Below are positions 1 through 47,175 of a DNA stretch of 64,000 nucleotides, in pieces. The DNA is from Sarcophilus harrisii (Eukaryota; Chordata; Mammalia; Dasyuromorphia; Dasyuridae), in assembly GCF_902635505.1 (NCBI RefSeq), contig NC_045426.1:673167087-673231086 (forward strand). Reading direction: 5' to 3'. A model generated the notes under the pieces. That model searched no databases and had not been told where the DNA came from. It was given only the letters and a program-made list of their open reading frames with translations. How positions within the stretch are numbered: position 1 is the first letter of the stretch; every line of letters starts with the position of its first letter. The translations under genes and the position numbers were made by a program.

Positions 1-170
1 AGGTAGTATAATGGATAGGGCACTGGCCCTTAAGTCAGAAGGACCTGAGTCCAAATCTGGCTTCAGACACTTGACATTTACTAGCTGTATGACCCTGGGC
101 AAGTCACTTAACCCTGATTGCCTCACCAAAAAACAAAAAAACAGTAGACAGTATGAAATACTTAGAAGTC
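1..170 (+). repeat. Marsupial tRNA-derived SINE, cut by window edge
   Basis: The sequence follows the marsupial SINE consensus: ATGGATAGGGCACTGGC, then a TCAGAAGGACCTGAGTCCAA B-box-like part, TGACCCTGGGCAAGTCAC, and an A-rich tail. The extreme 5' bases are missing at the window edge. It is a WSINE1/MAR1-type element by recollection of the consensus. Confidence 0.8.
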
Positions 171-202
171 TATCTGCAACGACAAACCCAGAAACTATAT
201 GA

Positions 203-660
203 ATATAATTACAGAATACTTTTTACAGTCACATCTAAACAATTAGAAAAATAATTGTTCATGGGTAGGCTGGGCCAATGTAAAAAACATTACAATTCTA
301 CACAAATTAATCTATTTACTTAGCACTATACCAATAAAACTACCAAAAATCATCTTATAGAGCTAGGAAAAATAGTAGCAAAGTTCATCTGAAAGAACAA
401 AAGGTCAAGCATATCAAGACATTCAATGAAAAAAAAAAATGTGAAAGAATAATGTCTAGTTGCTCCAGATCTAGAACTGTATTATAAAGCGATAATTATC
501 AAAACAATCTGGTATTGGCTATGAAATAGTCATTGATCACCAGGAGATTAGGTATACATTACATTACATTAAATGACCATAGTAATCAAGTATATGATAA
601 ACCCAATTGATCAATGGTTAAAGGATATAAATAGGCAGTTTTCAGATAAAGAAATCAAAC
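203..660 (+). repeat. L1 ORF2 fragment, left half (split by HAL1)
   Basis: Degenerate marsupial L1 ORF2 sequence, readable as the segment before the C-terminal domain (it includes TGATCAATGGTTAAAGGATA, then the AGGCAGTTTTCAGA block). It is interrupted at 660 by a HAL1-like element and resumes at 3267 on the same strand. Confidence 0.75.
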
Positions 661-3266
661 CAGGGAGGATTCTGGGAAGATGATGGAGTAGGTCAGTAAA
701 TTTCAAGCTCTCCAGATTTTCCCCCACAACCTCAGGACCAACACAGACTGGTGAAAAAAATCAATAAGAGTTGGGGCAGGATAGGGGTCTTCGTGGCACA
801 ACCCAAGAAGAATCAAAGAAAGACCCCGGGCTGGGGATTAACCCATGTGAGGTGTAAACGCTTCCATACTGGCTTTGCAGAAACACCTAGTGGGGATCAT
901 TGGGGATAGCTGGGTTTGACTGAGCCTCAGTCCCAAACCACAGAAACTTGTACCTCCCAGATGGCTGGAATTGGGTGCCTGAGTCCAGGAAAACAGAGGG
1001 GGATTAGGAACTCCAGCCTCAGCTGGGCTGCTGAGATACAGTCCTGTAACCGAAGTAACCAGCACATCGAGAGTGCAGAAGAAGTAGGGCTGGGACACTA
1101 CTGACTGTGAGAGGAGCTTTTGGTTTGGGGTTCCAGGTCAGAAGGAAGAGCTGGAGTGAAGCTAGGGCCATCCACCCCACAATGCTTATACTAATACTTA
1201 AAAAAAAAAAATGAACTGGCAAAGAAGAAAGAAGCCCACCATAGAAACTTACTATGGGAATAGGGAGATTCATCTTCAGAGGACACAGAAATAAAATAAA
1301 CTTCTACCCCAAAGAGTAACATTAAATGGCTAATTTATTAGCCAGGGAAAATTTATAGAAGAACTCAAAAAAGAATTTAAAAATCAATAAAACTGAGAAA
1401 AACTAAAGAAAATACTGAGAAAACTACTGAGAAAAAACTAAATAAAATAAAATAAAAACCATGCAAGAAAAACAAGAAGATTATGAAAAAAAAAAAGTTA
1501 ACCAAGTAGAAAAGGAGATGCAGTCTTAAAGATGAAAATAATTCTTGGAAAATTAGAATTGGGTAAGGGGAAGCCAGTGAAGCTATAAGAGACCAAAAAA
1601 TAACAAAGCAGAATATAAAGAATGAAAAAATAGGAACAGAATGTAAAACAGCTTATAGGAAAAACAACAGATCTAGCAAACAGATCAAGAAGAGAAAATA
1701 TAAAAATAATTGGATTGTCTGAAAATTGTGACCAAAGAATCTTGCAAATAATGCAAAAAATAATCCAAGAAAATTATCCTGGTGATAGAACATGAGGGGA
1801 AAGTAAAAAACAGAGGAAAAAAAATCCACCAATCACCACCTCAAAGAGATCCTTTGTGGAAAACACATAAGAATATTATTGCCAAATTTTGAAACTCCCC
1901 AAATAAAAGAGAAAATTTTTGCAAGAAATAAGAAAAAAAAAAAAAAAACAATTTAAATATGCTGGAGCTACAATTACATTTGTACAGGACTTATCGGTAG
2001 TCACAATAAAAGACTGCAGGTCCTGGAATCATATGTACTGGCAATCAAAAGAACTAGGCCTGCAGCCAAAAATATTATTTCCAGCAAAATTATGCATAAT
2101 ATTGAATGAAAAAAAATGGACATAAGATAAGCTTGAAGATTTTCAGGACTTTTTTTCAAAATTGACTTCAATAGAAAATTTAACATATAAGAACAAATCT
2201 CAAAAATCAATTTCAAGGAACTTAAGATGGATAAATTGCTTGCTTTTAACATGGAAATGAAATGCATACAATATGTTTAAACTTGACACTAATAATGGGG
2301 TAGCTCAAAACAAAGATTGGAACAGAGTTAAGGTAAAAATAGTAATTATGTTATACAATCATACATACAAATAAGTAATTATGTTGCACAAATGAGGAAG
2401 AGTAGCCACTGAGGCATTAGAAGGAGGAGGAGGGCTCCTAGTTGTGAAACCCTATTCACATTGGCAATGGATTAAATAGACAACACTACATACATACCAT
2501 GAAAGGCATAGCACCCTCCAAAATCTACAAAGAAGTAAGGGGGAAGAATGGGCAGAGGGAGAACCAAAGGATGGAGGAAGAAGGCAAGGGAGGGATCTAT
2601 GGGTGGGGGAGGTTAAGTAATGTCAAGGCAAGTTAAGGAGCAGAATTAAAGCAGTCAGCAGGTACAAGGGAAAAGAGAAATACAGAGACACTACAACAAG
2701 GATCAGGAGTAGAATTTATTTAAAAAAAATAAAAGTAGGGCTAGTAATCATTGCTCTTAGATAAAGTCAAACTTAAAGATTCAATCAAGAGAGAAATCTA
2801 CATTATATATCAGTCATACTAATATTGTTTTAGATGCATGTTCACATATGGGTAAATGTGTGTGTATATGTGTCTGAGTATACATAGATATGTATGCACA
2901 TTGCTCTATATATGTATACAGATATATGTATGTGTATGTATGTGCAGATGCAAGGTGGGGATGGGAGGGTGGGTACATATGTATGTGTGTATGTATATAT
3001 GAACATATTTGTGCTTAACTATAGTGCTTGGGGGAAGTGAGGAGGCTAAGAGGAAAAAAAGAATAAAGTAAAAAAAGTACACAACAGAGAACAAAAGAAC
3101 AAGCTACAAGGAAGCAAAGAAAAGATGGATACTCATGAATATAACATCTTTTACTATTATATATCCTTTCTTGAACTGATTTTTTATTGTTATATATTTT
3201 CAATCCTCCTTGATGTTCTGACATGACACATGTTGTTTAAAATATGAAGAAAAAACTTTTTTTTTA
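661..3266 (+). repeat. HAL1-like LINE (ORF1-only), inserted in L1
   Basis: A 2.6-kb element beginning CAGGGAGGATTCTGGGAAGA, with a degenerate L1-type ORF1 whose C-terminal block reads GLQPKILFPAKL, as in L1 ORF1 (about 1.9-2.1 kb). It has no ORF2. It is flanked by the 13-bp duplication AAAGAAATCAAAC at 648-660 and 3267-3279. A second copy of the family at 53.8-57.8 kb shares its start, ORF1 region and 3' end. It contains a TG/TATG-rich stretch at about 2840-3000. Confidence 0.8.
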
Positions 3267-4135
3267 AAAGAAATCAAACTTATCTACAATTGTATAAAAA
3301 ATGTTCTAAATTACTACTGATTAGAACAATGCTTAAAACAACTCTGAGATACCATCTCACAATTATCAGATTGGAAAATGATGTCTGTTGGAGGGGATGT
3401 GGGAAAACTAGAACATGAATGCAATATTAGTAGAGTTGTGAACTGATCCAACCACTCTTGAAAGCAATTTGGAATCATGCCCAAAGGGCTATAAAACCAT
3501 ACATACTCTTTGATCCAGTAAGAGCACTACTAAGTTTATCTCCAAAGAGATCAGTAAAAGGGGGGAAAAGATTTATATGTACAAAAATATTTACAGAAGT
3601 CTTTTTGTGGTGGCTAAGAATTCGACATCAAGGGGATACTCATCAACCTGGGGATGGCTAAACAAGTTGTGGATTTTGATGGGATATTATTGTGCTGTAA
3701 GAAATGACAAGCAGGATGATTTCAGAAAAACCTGGAAAGGCATACAGGAACTGATGCAAAGTTAAGTGAACAGAATCAGGAGAACAGTGTACTATTCGAT
3801 GAAGAATTGTAAATGATTTAGTAATACAATAATCCAAGACAATTGCAAAGAACTAATGATGAAACACACACCTATAGAGACAGAACTGATCTCGTCTAAA
3901 TACAGACTGAAGCATGCTGTGTTTCACTTTCTTTCATTTTTTAAATATGAATCTTATACAAAATGACTAATGTGGAAATGTTTTACATAGTTGTATATGT
4001 ATATGCGTAATCTATGTCTTGACTGCTTACTGTCTCAGGGAAGGGAAAGGGAGGGATAGCATTTGAAATTCAAAAGTCTAAAAACAAATGTTAAAAAGCT
4101 TTTTAAACATATAATTGAGAGAATATATATATATA
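3267..4135 (+). repeat. L1 ORF2 3' part, right half
   Basis: It continues the element at 203-660: the AACTCTGAGATACCATCTCA block, CTCTTTGATCCAGTA, and AGTGAACAGAATCAGGAGAA, followed by an A/T-rich 3' end. It is eroded by many substitutions and short gaps. Confidence 0.8.
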
Positions 4136-4235
4136 TGTATATATTTTAAACTTTTTTTAAATACAGAAGAAGCCACCCTTGCTAGAGAAGACATGTCCCT
4201 TCTTCCCAGACCTGAACCTAGGCTTTCCTAGGAGA

Positions 4236-4382
4236 CCCTGTTATTTGTTCAGTACTTTCAGTCATGACACTACAAGATCTCTTCAAGAACCTGTTTGAAG
4301 TTTTCTTGAAACATCTGAGCTGGATTTGAACTCAGGAAGTTGAGTCTTCCTGACTCTATCTACTGCACCATCCAGCTGCCCG
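4236..4382 (+). repeat. CORE-SINE (MIR/THER1-like) fragment
   Basis: It carries the 3' consensus CTGGATTTGAACTCAGGAAG, then GAGTCTTCCTGACTC and a CACCATCCAGCTGCC end shared with copies at 48.3 and 49.3 kb. Confidence 0.65.
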
Positions 4383-27235
<22,853 letters not shown>

Positions 27236-27507
27236 TAAATTACGGTTCACGGCGCGCCGTGATGACCTCATGGTTCCGTCCCCGCCCCTTCTCGGCCGCC
27301 GTACCCCACGGTTTGCTGTGGAATACCTCCAAGTTAAAAATGGCTGCCGAGACTGCCCGCCCGGGGCATGGGCTCCTTTCCACCCCTGCAAGATTAAGGC
27401 CACCACCTCCCCCCACCCTCAATAGAGAGGGTGCCCGAAACTCCTCTCCGCCCCCACCGTGACGCAGACTCAGAAACCAGACATGGCGGGGACACCGTGT
27501 TCATCCT

Positions 27508-27513
27508 TTATTG
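27508..27513 (-). other. MCOLN1: MCOLN1 polyadenylation signal AATAAA
   Basis: Minus-strand AATAAA (TTTATT on plus) lies 245 nt past the MCOLN1 stop codon, with no better hexamer nearby. It is followed within about 270 nt by the first exon of PNPLA6. Confidence 0.75.
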
Positions 27514-27757
27514 TTCCCCCGCACCCCTTAGTCCTGCTACAAAAAGGCCCGGGCCCGGCCCGTTCCGGCCCCATCGCCCCGCCCCCCCCACGCCCAGCCG
27601 AGAGGGGCCGTACCAGCAGCTGCGCTGGGGCCGAAGTCCCGCTGCGGCTCCAGAGTCACCTAAAAGCAAACCCTAAAACCATAAATAAGGCGCTCAAAGC
27701 GTCCAGTCCACTCCCATGTGGGGCTAAAATCTTGTCCTCGCGTAGCTTGTCCGCCGG

Positions 27758-41833
<14,076 letters not shown>

Positions 41834-42360
41834 GCCGGGCCTGCCGGGGCCGGCGAGAACCGCACGGCTGGGACTAGAGGATTCCCGGCTTCGGTCGCCG
41901 CTCCAGGCGCGGCTTCAAACCCGCCGCGTCAGCTGACCCAAGCCCCGCCCCCAGCACGTGATGCGGAAACCCATGCGGGCTAGCACGATGACGCTACACA
42001 CACCCCGCCCCTTCCGCCTACAAAGCGGAAGGGTCGAGGGAGGCCTGGCACGTGACGCGGGCGGGCCCTTCCCGCGTGACCGAGAGGCGGGGCTGCCCCT
42101 CGCCCTTGTCCCGGCGGCTGACGAGATGGAGGTCGTTCTTCTTCGGCTTCCTCCGCCCGTGTGCGCGTGTACGTCCCTACGTGCACGTCTCTCGATCTGG
42201 GGCCCTCCACGTGTCTGCACCCGGGAGCGCGTGTGCTTCTAGCCCCGGGCCCACGTGTGGCCGTGCGTCCAAGCAGGGCCGGTCCGGATCCGCTTCCATC
42301 CGTGTTCCCCGTGGGCCGCAGAGCCGGGTCCAGCTTACACGTTCACAGCGTCACGTGTGC
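41834..42360 (-). promoter_or_regulatory. MCOLN1: MCOLN1 promoter with five CACGTG boxes (CLEAR-like)
   Basis: This is a GC- and CpG-rich region directly upstream of the MCOLN1 ATG. CACGTG occurs at 41955-41960, 42049-42054, 42208-42213, 42252-42257 and 42352-42357. The second sits in GGCACGTGAC and the fifth in CGTCACGTGTG, both near the CLEAR consensus GTCACGTGAC bound by TFEB/TFE3. MCOLN1 is a known member of the CLEAR lysosomal gene network. The outer boxes may lie too far upstream to be core promoter. No TATA box is seen. Confidence 0.7.
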
Positions 42361-43279
42361 CATGAGTTTGCCCGCCGCTCTGTGCGGGCGGTGCTGGCCG
42401 GCACATCGGTGCAGGCCCCGGGGATCGTGTGCCTGGGCGGTGGGCCTCTGGGCCAACCCCCTCCCCCCTTTTTTAGGAACCCTGCTCCTCGGGGTGTAGG
42501 GTATCCTTGCATCTCCAGACGGACTCCAGACCTCCCGGGGAGGGGAGAAAGGAGCAAAGAATAAGTGGGGCCGGGAAGAGAGCCCCGGGCTTTGTCCCTC
42601 CCCGGGAGTGCGGCTCCAAGACCCTATCGGCGCCCCCATCCCTCCGTGCACAAAGGCAAACGCCACCGGCCCAGCCGATGGCTGCAATCTGCCCCAAAGA
42701 TAATCTCCCAAAGTGGAAAGGGCCGTCTTTCCCAGCTGCACCTCTAGGGCCCCAGGCTCCAAGGCACAGTTAGTTCAAAGGCACCACACTAATTTAGCTG
42801 AGAGTCAGTTCCAGCCTCCAGGGTGGAGGCCCTGAGTCTTCTTTGATGGGAGGGACTTTCCCACCCCGAGACAGAGACTTTAAGAACAGAGATAAAGGAG
42901 GAGTGGGGGGAAAGCAGAAAGACAGGAAAGGGACAATCAGACCCAGAAAAGAAAAAAAGACAAAGAAAAAGGCAGAGAAAAACTAGGAAGCAAAAACAAG
43001 CAGACACACAAGCAGAGACAGCGCATCTGGACACAGCCACAACAAGGACCCACAAGACATCAGTGGGAGGATTTTACTAACACCATGAGCCTCGGACAGT
43101 ACATGCCTCGACCCCATTGCCAGATTCCCCTCCCACCCCAGACCCAAACTTCCCCAACTACAGCCCTCAGGCTCCCTGTCCCACCCCCCACCCACCCTTC
43201 CCCAATCCTGCCCTCACCCCTCAGGCCCTAGCGCTGCCTCTTCCCCTTGTCCCCAGCTGGGCCCCTAAGCGAGGGAACT
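42361..43279. other. MCOLN1 to ZNF358 intergenic and ZNF358 3' UTR
   Basis: The left part is the edge of the MCOLN1 CpG island, the right part the probable 3' UTR of ZNF358. No further gene is seen. Confidence 0.5.
43073..43078 (-). other. ZNF358: Possible ZNF358 polyadenylation signal (AGTAAA variant)
   Basis: No AATAAA or ATTAAA lies in the kilobase after the ZNF358 stop. The variant AGTAAA on the minus strand, about 200 nt downstream, is the best candidate. It is weak evidence. Confidence 0.3.
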
Positions 43280-45765
43280 TCAGTTATCTCCATTATCTCC
43301 ATCATCGCCATCGCTATTGCCACTGCCATCACCATCACCACCATCATACTTGCCACCTTCATAGGTGGCATCGTCATCGAACTCCTCAGCACAGTCCCCA
43401 CCTCCAAAGGTGGCATCGTCATCGAATTCCTCACCATAGTCCCCACCTCCAAAGGTGGCATCGTCATCAAATTCGTCACCATAGTCCCCACCTCCAAAGG
43501 TGGTATCATCATTGAATCCGTCACCATAGTCACCACCACCATAGTCATCTTCATTGTCCTCATCACCATAGTTAGCACCTCTAAAGGTGGCATCCTCATC
43601 GATTTCTTCACCATAGTCTCCACCACCATAGTCATCTTCATGGTCCTCAGCAGCAGGAGCCCGGGTGGAGGGGGCCCCGGCAGAGGCCTCCTGGAGTCCC
43701 TCCTTGTCGCCCTCGTGGATGCCCTTGTAGACGTCATCCTGGACTCGCTCATAGACTTCATCTCCATCACCCCCGTAGATGCCGTCCTGGGCATCTTTCT
43801 TCATCTCCTCTGGGATGCCTTCATAGGCGTCATTCTGGGCACCCTTGTACACATCATCTCGGCCACCTTGGAAGACATTATCCTGGGCATTTTCCTGGAC
43901 CCCCTCCTGCATTTCCTCATAGGTATCATCATGGACCACCTCATAGACTTCATTTTGGACATTCTCATAGATGTTTCCCTGAGTACTCTCCTGGATGTCC
44001 TTGTAGATATTCTCCTGAAGGGCTTCAAAGTCAGCCACTTGTCTGCCCTCAAAAACATGATTCTGCATCCCCTCATATATGCCTCCCTGGACACCGTCAT
44101 AGATACCACTCTGGGCACCCTCGTGGACCCGCCGATGCTTGGTGAGGCTGGAGGCCTGGCCAAATCCCTTGCCACAGATTCGGCAGCGGTAGGGGCGCTC
44201 GCCAGAGTGCACGTGGAGGTGCTGCAGGAGGGCAGAACTCTGGCCAAAGGCCTTGGAGCAGTGAGGGCAGGCGTAAGGCCGCTCACCAGTGTGCGTGCGG
44301 AGGTGGTGCTGCAAGTTGGAGCTCTGGCCAAAGGCCTTAGAACAATGTGGGCAGCGATAGGGGCGCTCGGCTGTGTGTGTGCGTTGGTGCTGTAAGAGGG
44401 CCGAACTCTGCCCAAAAGCCTTGCCACACTGGGGACAGGAATAGGGCCTCTCACCTGTATGTGTACGCAGGTGTTTGAGGAGGCCAGAGCCCTGCCCAAA
44501 ACCCTTGCCACAGACTGGACACTTGTGCGGGCGGGCACCACCATGGGTGCGTAGGTGCTGGGCTAGCAGTGAGCCATGGCTGAAAGCTTTGCCACATCGT
44601 GGGCACAAGTGTGGTTTTTCACCGCTGTGGCTGCTTCGATGCTTCAGCAGCGTGGAACGCCAGCCAAAGGCCTTGCCACAGGCGCTACATTGGTAGGGGC
44701 GAGCACCAGTGTGTGTGCCACGGTGCTGGGCCAGCGTGGCTCCATGGCTGAAAGACTTGCCGCAGTCAGGGCATCGATATGGCTTCTCCCCGCTGTGTGT
44801 ACGACGATGCTGGCTCAGCCCTGAGCTCCGACGGAAGGACCGCCCACAGTCCGGGCAGTGGAAAGGCCTAGGTGGGCTGGGTGGCCGAGGGGCACTGGCA
44901 CCAACACTGATGCCAGAGCCTGCTGCCCCAGGAACTAGGTTTGCCAGACCTGGGGTACCTTCAAACCCAGAGCTTAAGTTGCTGTCCTGGCCTGGGAGAC
45001 CAGACTGAGTAGAGGTAGGGGCACCATCTGGGTCAGAGAGGCCTTTGGGCGAATAGGTAAAGCCCTTAAGACCCTCAGGACCAGGACTAGTGCTGGGGCT
45101 GGCAGGTGAAGGAGCACCCTCTGGAGTGGGGAAGCGGCCCTCAGGGGTGGGGGTCCTGTCTGGGCCAGGGAAGGGGCCTTCAGGGCTGGGAGTATTGTCC
45201 AGAGATCCCTCTGGACTGGGGGCTCTATCTGGGACTGGACTGTCCACCACATCTGTGGGAAGAAGAGAAAGGATAATCAGGAGCTAGGGAATTGTGATAG
45301 AATGTTTCTTACTCATAGAAGGGATTCTTCCCCAGGGAGTTGGAATCGCAGATTTCCTGCCTTCTTCCCCCAGTGGCCTAACTTTTTGATTACAAGAGTT
45401 CAAGTTAGGCGGCATCTCGAGATGATCCTGCCTGATCCCTTCATTTTAAAAAATGGGGAAATTGAGGCTAGATAGGCAGGGACTTGCTCAAGGTCACTCT
45501 TTCAGGCATGGAATTTCAAGCCGACCCCTCTGAGCCCAAAGCCCCAGTTCGGGCTGCCCCCCAATCACTAGCTGCCCCGGCTCTCCTCTCCCCTCCTTCC
45601 TTCCTTCCTTCCTTCCTCCCTCCATCTCCTAGCAAAGCTGGTGGTTCCCAGCAGGCCATCCGGGCTCTCACCTGCAAAGGGGCTTAAGACACAGCTGTCT
45701 TCTTTGTCGCTGTCCAGGGTCTCCCGGGGGGCCCGGCCCCGTCGCTTCACCTCTCCTCTCTCCAT
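43280..45765 (-). CDS. ZNF358: ZNF358, nine-finger C2H2 zinc-finger protein with acidic repeat tail
   Basis: Two coding exons: 45672-45765 ([20 protein letters not shown]..., ATG at 45765) and 43280-45252, joined in phase 1 to give 688 residues. The first exon resembles the human N-terminal EELDSDSED block. A proline/serine-rich linker (to residue 161) has degenerate PSPEG/PTPEG repeats. Nine tandem C2H2 fingers follow at 28-residue spacing (about 162-408; [20 protein letters not shown] to [20 protein letters not shown]) with TGERP-type linkers. All nine have intact C2H2 ligands. The fingers match human ZNF358 closely. The tail (409-688) is unlike the human one as I recall it: octad repeats of the VQxxIYEG kind, then 15-residue [15 protein letters not shown] units. 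The protein is probably nuclear and DNA binding, with unknown targets. No KRAB or SCAN domain is present. Confidence 0.95.
43343..43642 (-). repeat. ZNF358: Coding 45-bp repeats in ZNF358 tail
   Basis: About five copies of a 45-bp unit encode [15 protein letters not shown]. The three nearest the C-terminus are almost identical in DNA. Units nearer the fingers are more diverged and interrupted by [11 protein letters not shown] spacers. Confidence 0.9.
43688..44122 (-). repeat. ZNF358: Coding 24-bp (octad) repeats in ZNF358 tail
   Basis: About 14 degenerate copies of an eight-residue unit, (V/A/M)Q-x-x-(I/V)-(Y/F)-(E/K)-G, occupy residues 409 to about 553 of the protein. The spacing is kept at eight or multiples with small insertions. 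Confidence 0.85.
45597..45620. repeat. TTCC simple repeat
   Basis: Short tandem TTCC tract within ZNF358 intron 2. Confidence 0.8.
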
Positions 45766-45786
45766 CCGAGTGCACACCCCACCAGC
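45672..45786 (-). CDS. ZNF358: ZNF358 first coding exon
   Basis: The exon is bounded by acceptor CCTCCAG and donor GCAG|GTGAGAG. The first ATG with an open frame to the donor is at 45765. Upstream in-frame codons exist, but the next candidate is GTG, not ATG. It encodes 31 residues ending CVLSPFA, and the split codon with the next exon becomes Asp. Confidence 0.8.
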
Positions 45787-46270
45787 CTGGAGGACACGGC
45801 TCTGGCCAAGAAAGGAAAGCCGGGCTCAGGGGGAGGAGAGCTCCACAAACATCCACCCAGGTCCCCGAGGCAATCCGGGGAGCCCTCCCTGAGCGGGAGC
45901 GCTCCCTCCCAGAGCGGGGGTCTGAAGTGAGCCCGGCCTGAGGCTCCAAGCGCCCTACTCCCCTCCCAGAGCCTCAGTTTCCCGCCCCCCCCACCCCCTT
46001 CAAGAAAGAGAACTAGCTTCAAGGCCCGGAGGTGCTGGAGATGAACTGGGCCCATCCGGGGAGTATCCCTCCTCGCCAACCACCAACGGGAAGCCCCAGG
46101 CCGGAATGGGAGATTGGGGGGGGGGGGGCGGAGATGAGAGAAGGCGCTGCTCCCGCGCCCCCCGCCCCCGCCCAGATTTTGGTAGAGGAAGCGGCGGACT
46201 CGAGGCCTGAGGGCCCGGCTCCTGCCCTTCCCCGGCCCCTCGTCCCCCAATCCTGGGATTAAGAACTCAC

Positions 46271-46349
46271 CACAGCCCCGCTCCCAGGGATCCGGCCTCT
46301 GCCGCCCGCCCGCCCCGCCAGCCGCCCGGCGCCTCCCGCCGCCCTGAGT

Positions 46350-46381
<32 letters not shown>

Positions 46382-46700
46382 AGCGGGAGCTGCTGGGACT
46401 TGTAGTCCGCCTGCCCGGCCGCTCCACTCGGCCGTCCGTCGGTCCGCGGGTCTGGGGGCGGGGCTGGCTCCGGCAGGGTCACCCCGACCGACAGCCCGTC
46501 CGAGCGAGCGCGGGCGCGGGCGGCGCCGGCGCTCCAGACTCCGCGGCCCCTGCCCCTCCTCCTCCTCCTCCTCCTCCACCTTCTCCTCCTCCTCCTCGGC
46601 CGCCTCCCCCCGCGCTGGCCCCTGGCCCCCGCCCCGCCCTGCGCCGCGCCGTCCCTCCCGCCCCGCGCCGTCCCCTCCCTCCCTGCCCCCCGGGGCCTTC
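46271..46700 (-). promoter_or_regulatory. ZNF358: ZNF358 noncoding exon 1 and CpG-island promoter
   Basis: A good donor (GGGGCTGTG|GTGAGT, exon edge at 46271) follows a very GC-rich leader that contains a CCGAGC hexamer array and CTC/GAG triplet repeats. It splices plausibly to the acceptor at 45786. The surrounding 46.1-47.1 kb is a CpG island. The transcription start cannot be placed exactly. The long open frames through this island reflect GC content and are not taken as genes. Confidence 0.6.
46351..46385. repeat. CCGAGC hexamer repeat in ZNF358 exon 1
   Basis: Five to six tandem CCGAGC units in the inferred 5' UTR, with a CTC triplet tract further upstream at about 46553-46598. Confidence 0.8.
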
Positions 46701-47175
46701 CCACCCCGCGCGGACCCGGCGCCAGCCCCCAGCGGCGTCCCTCCCGTGGTGCCTTCCCCCCCCCCTCCCGCGCCGAGTCCTCCGCTTCCCCGGCACCGGC
46801 CCCCCCTCCCACCCTATTCGGTCCCCTCCCTCCCCCGATCCTCCCAGTCCGCCTCCTCCCCCCCAGCCAGTCCTGGCCCCCTCCCGGCACCTCCCCCCCT
46901 GCGCCGACCCCCCCCCCCCCCCGCCTCCTTCCGACGCCGCCCACCGGTCCTGGGGCCCCTTGTGGGGGAGGGGCTGCTCCCCAGCGCTGGCGAATGTGGG
47001 AAGAGGAGCCGTTTCCTAGAGTGGTTCGACTTCTTTGTCCTGCCCGACCTCGCTGAGGCCAAGAGCTGCCCCCCCACCGGGCTCCCGCGCCCGGACCTCC
47101 CCTAAGGGCAAAGGAGAGGAGCCCCCTCCCCCAGCCGCGCTCGGGCCGTTCTCTCTCTCCTCCAGAGAAACACAC

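Noticed and set aside
43247-44395. A 382-codon plus-strand open frame, very hydrophobic (Ile/Val/Leu-rich)
   Set aside because: It is the antisense shadow of the ZNF358 repeat tail and last fingers. Codons for acidic, Gly and Tyr residues read as hydrophobic ones in reverse, and the in-frame repeat unit keeps stops away.
46267-47175. A 302-codon Gly/Arg-rich minus-strand open frame
   Set aside because: It lies in the ZNF358 CpG island, has no similarity, and several other frames are also open because of high GC. It contains the inferred noncoding exon 1.
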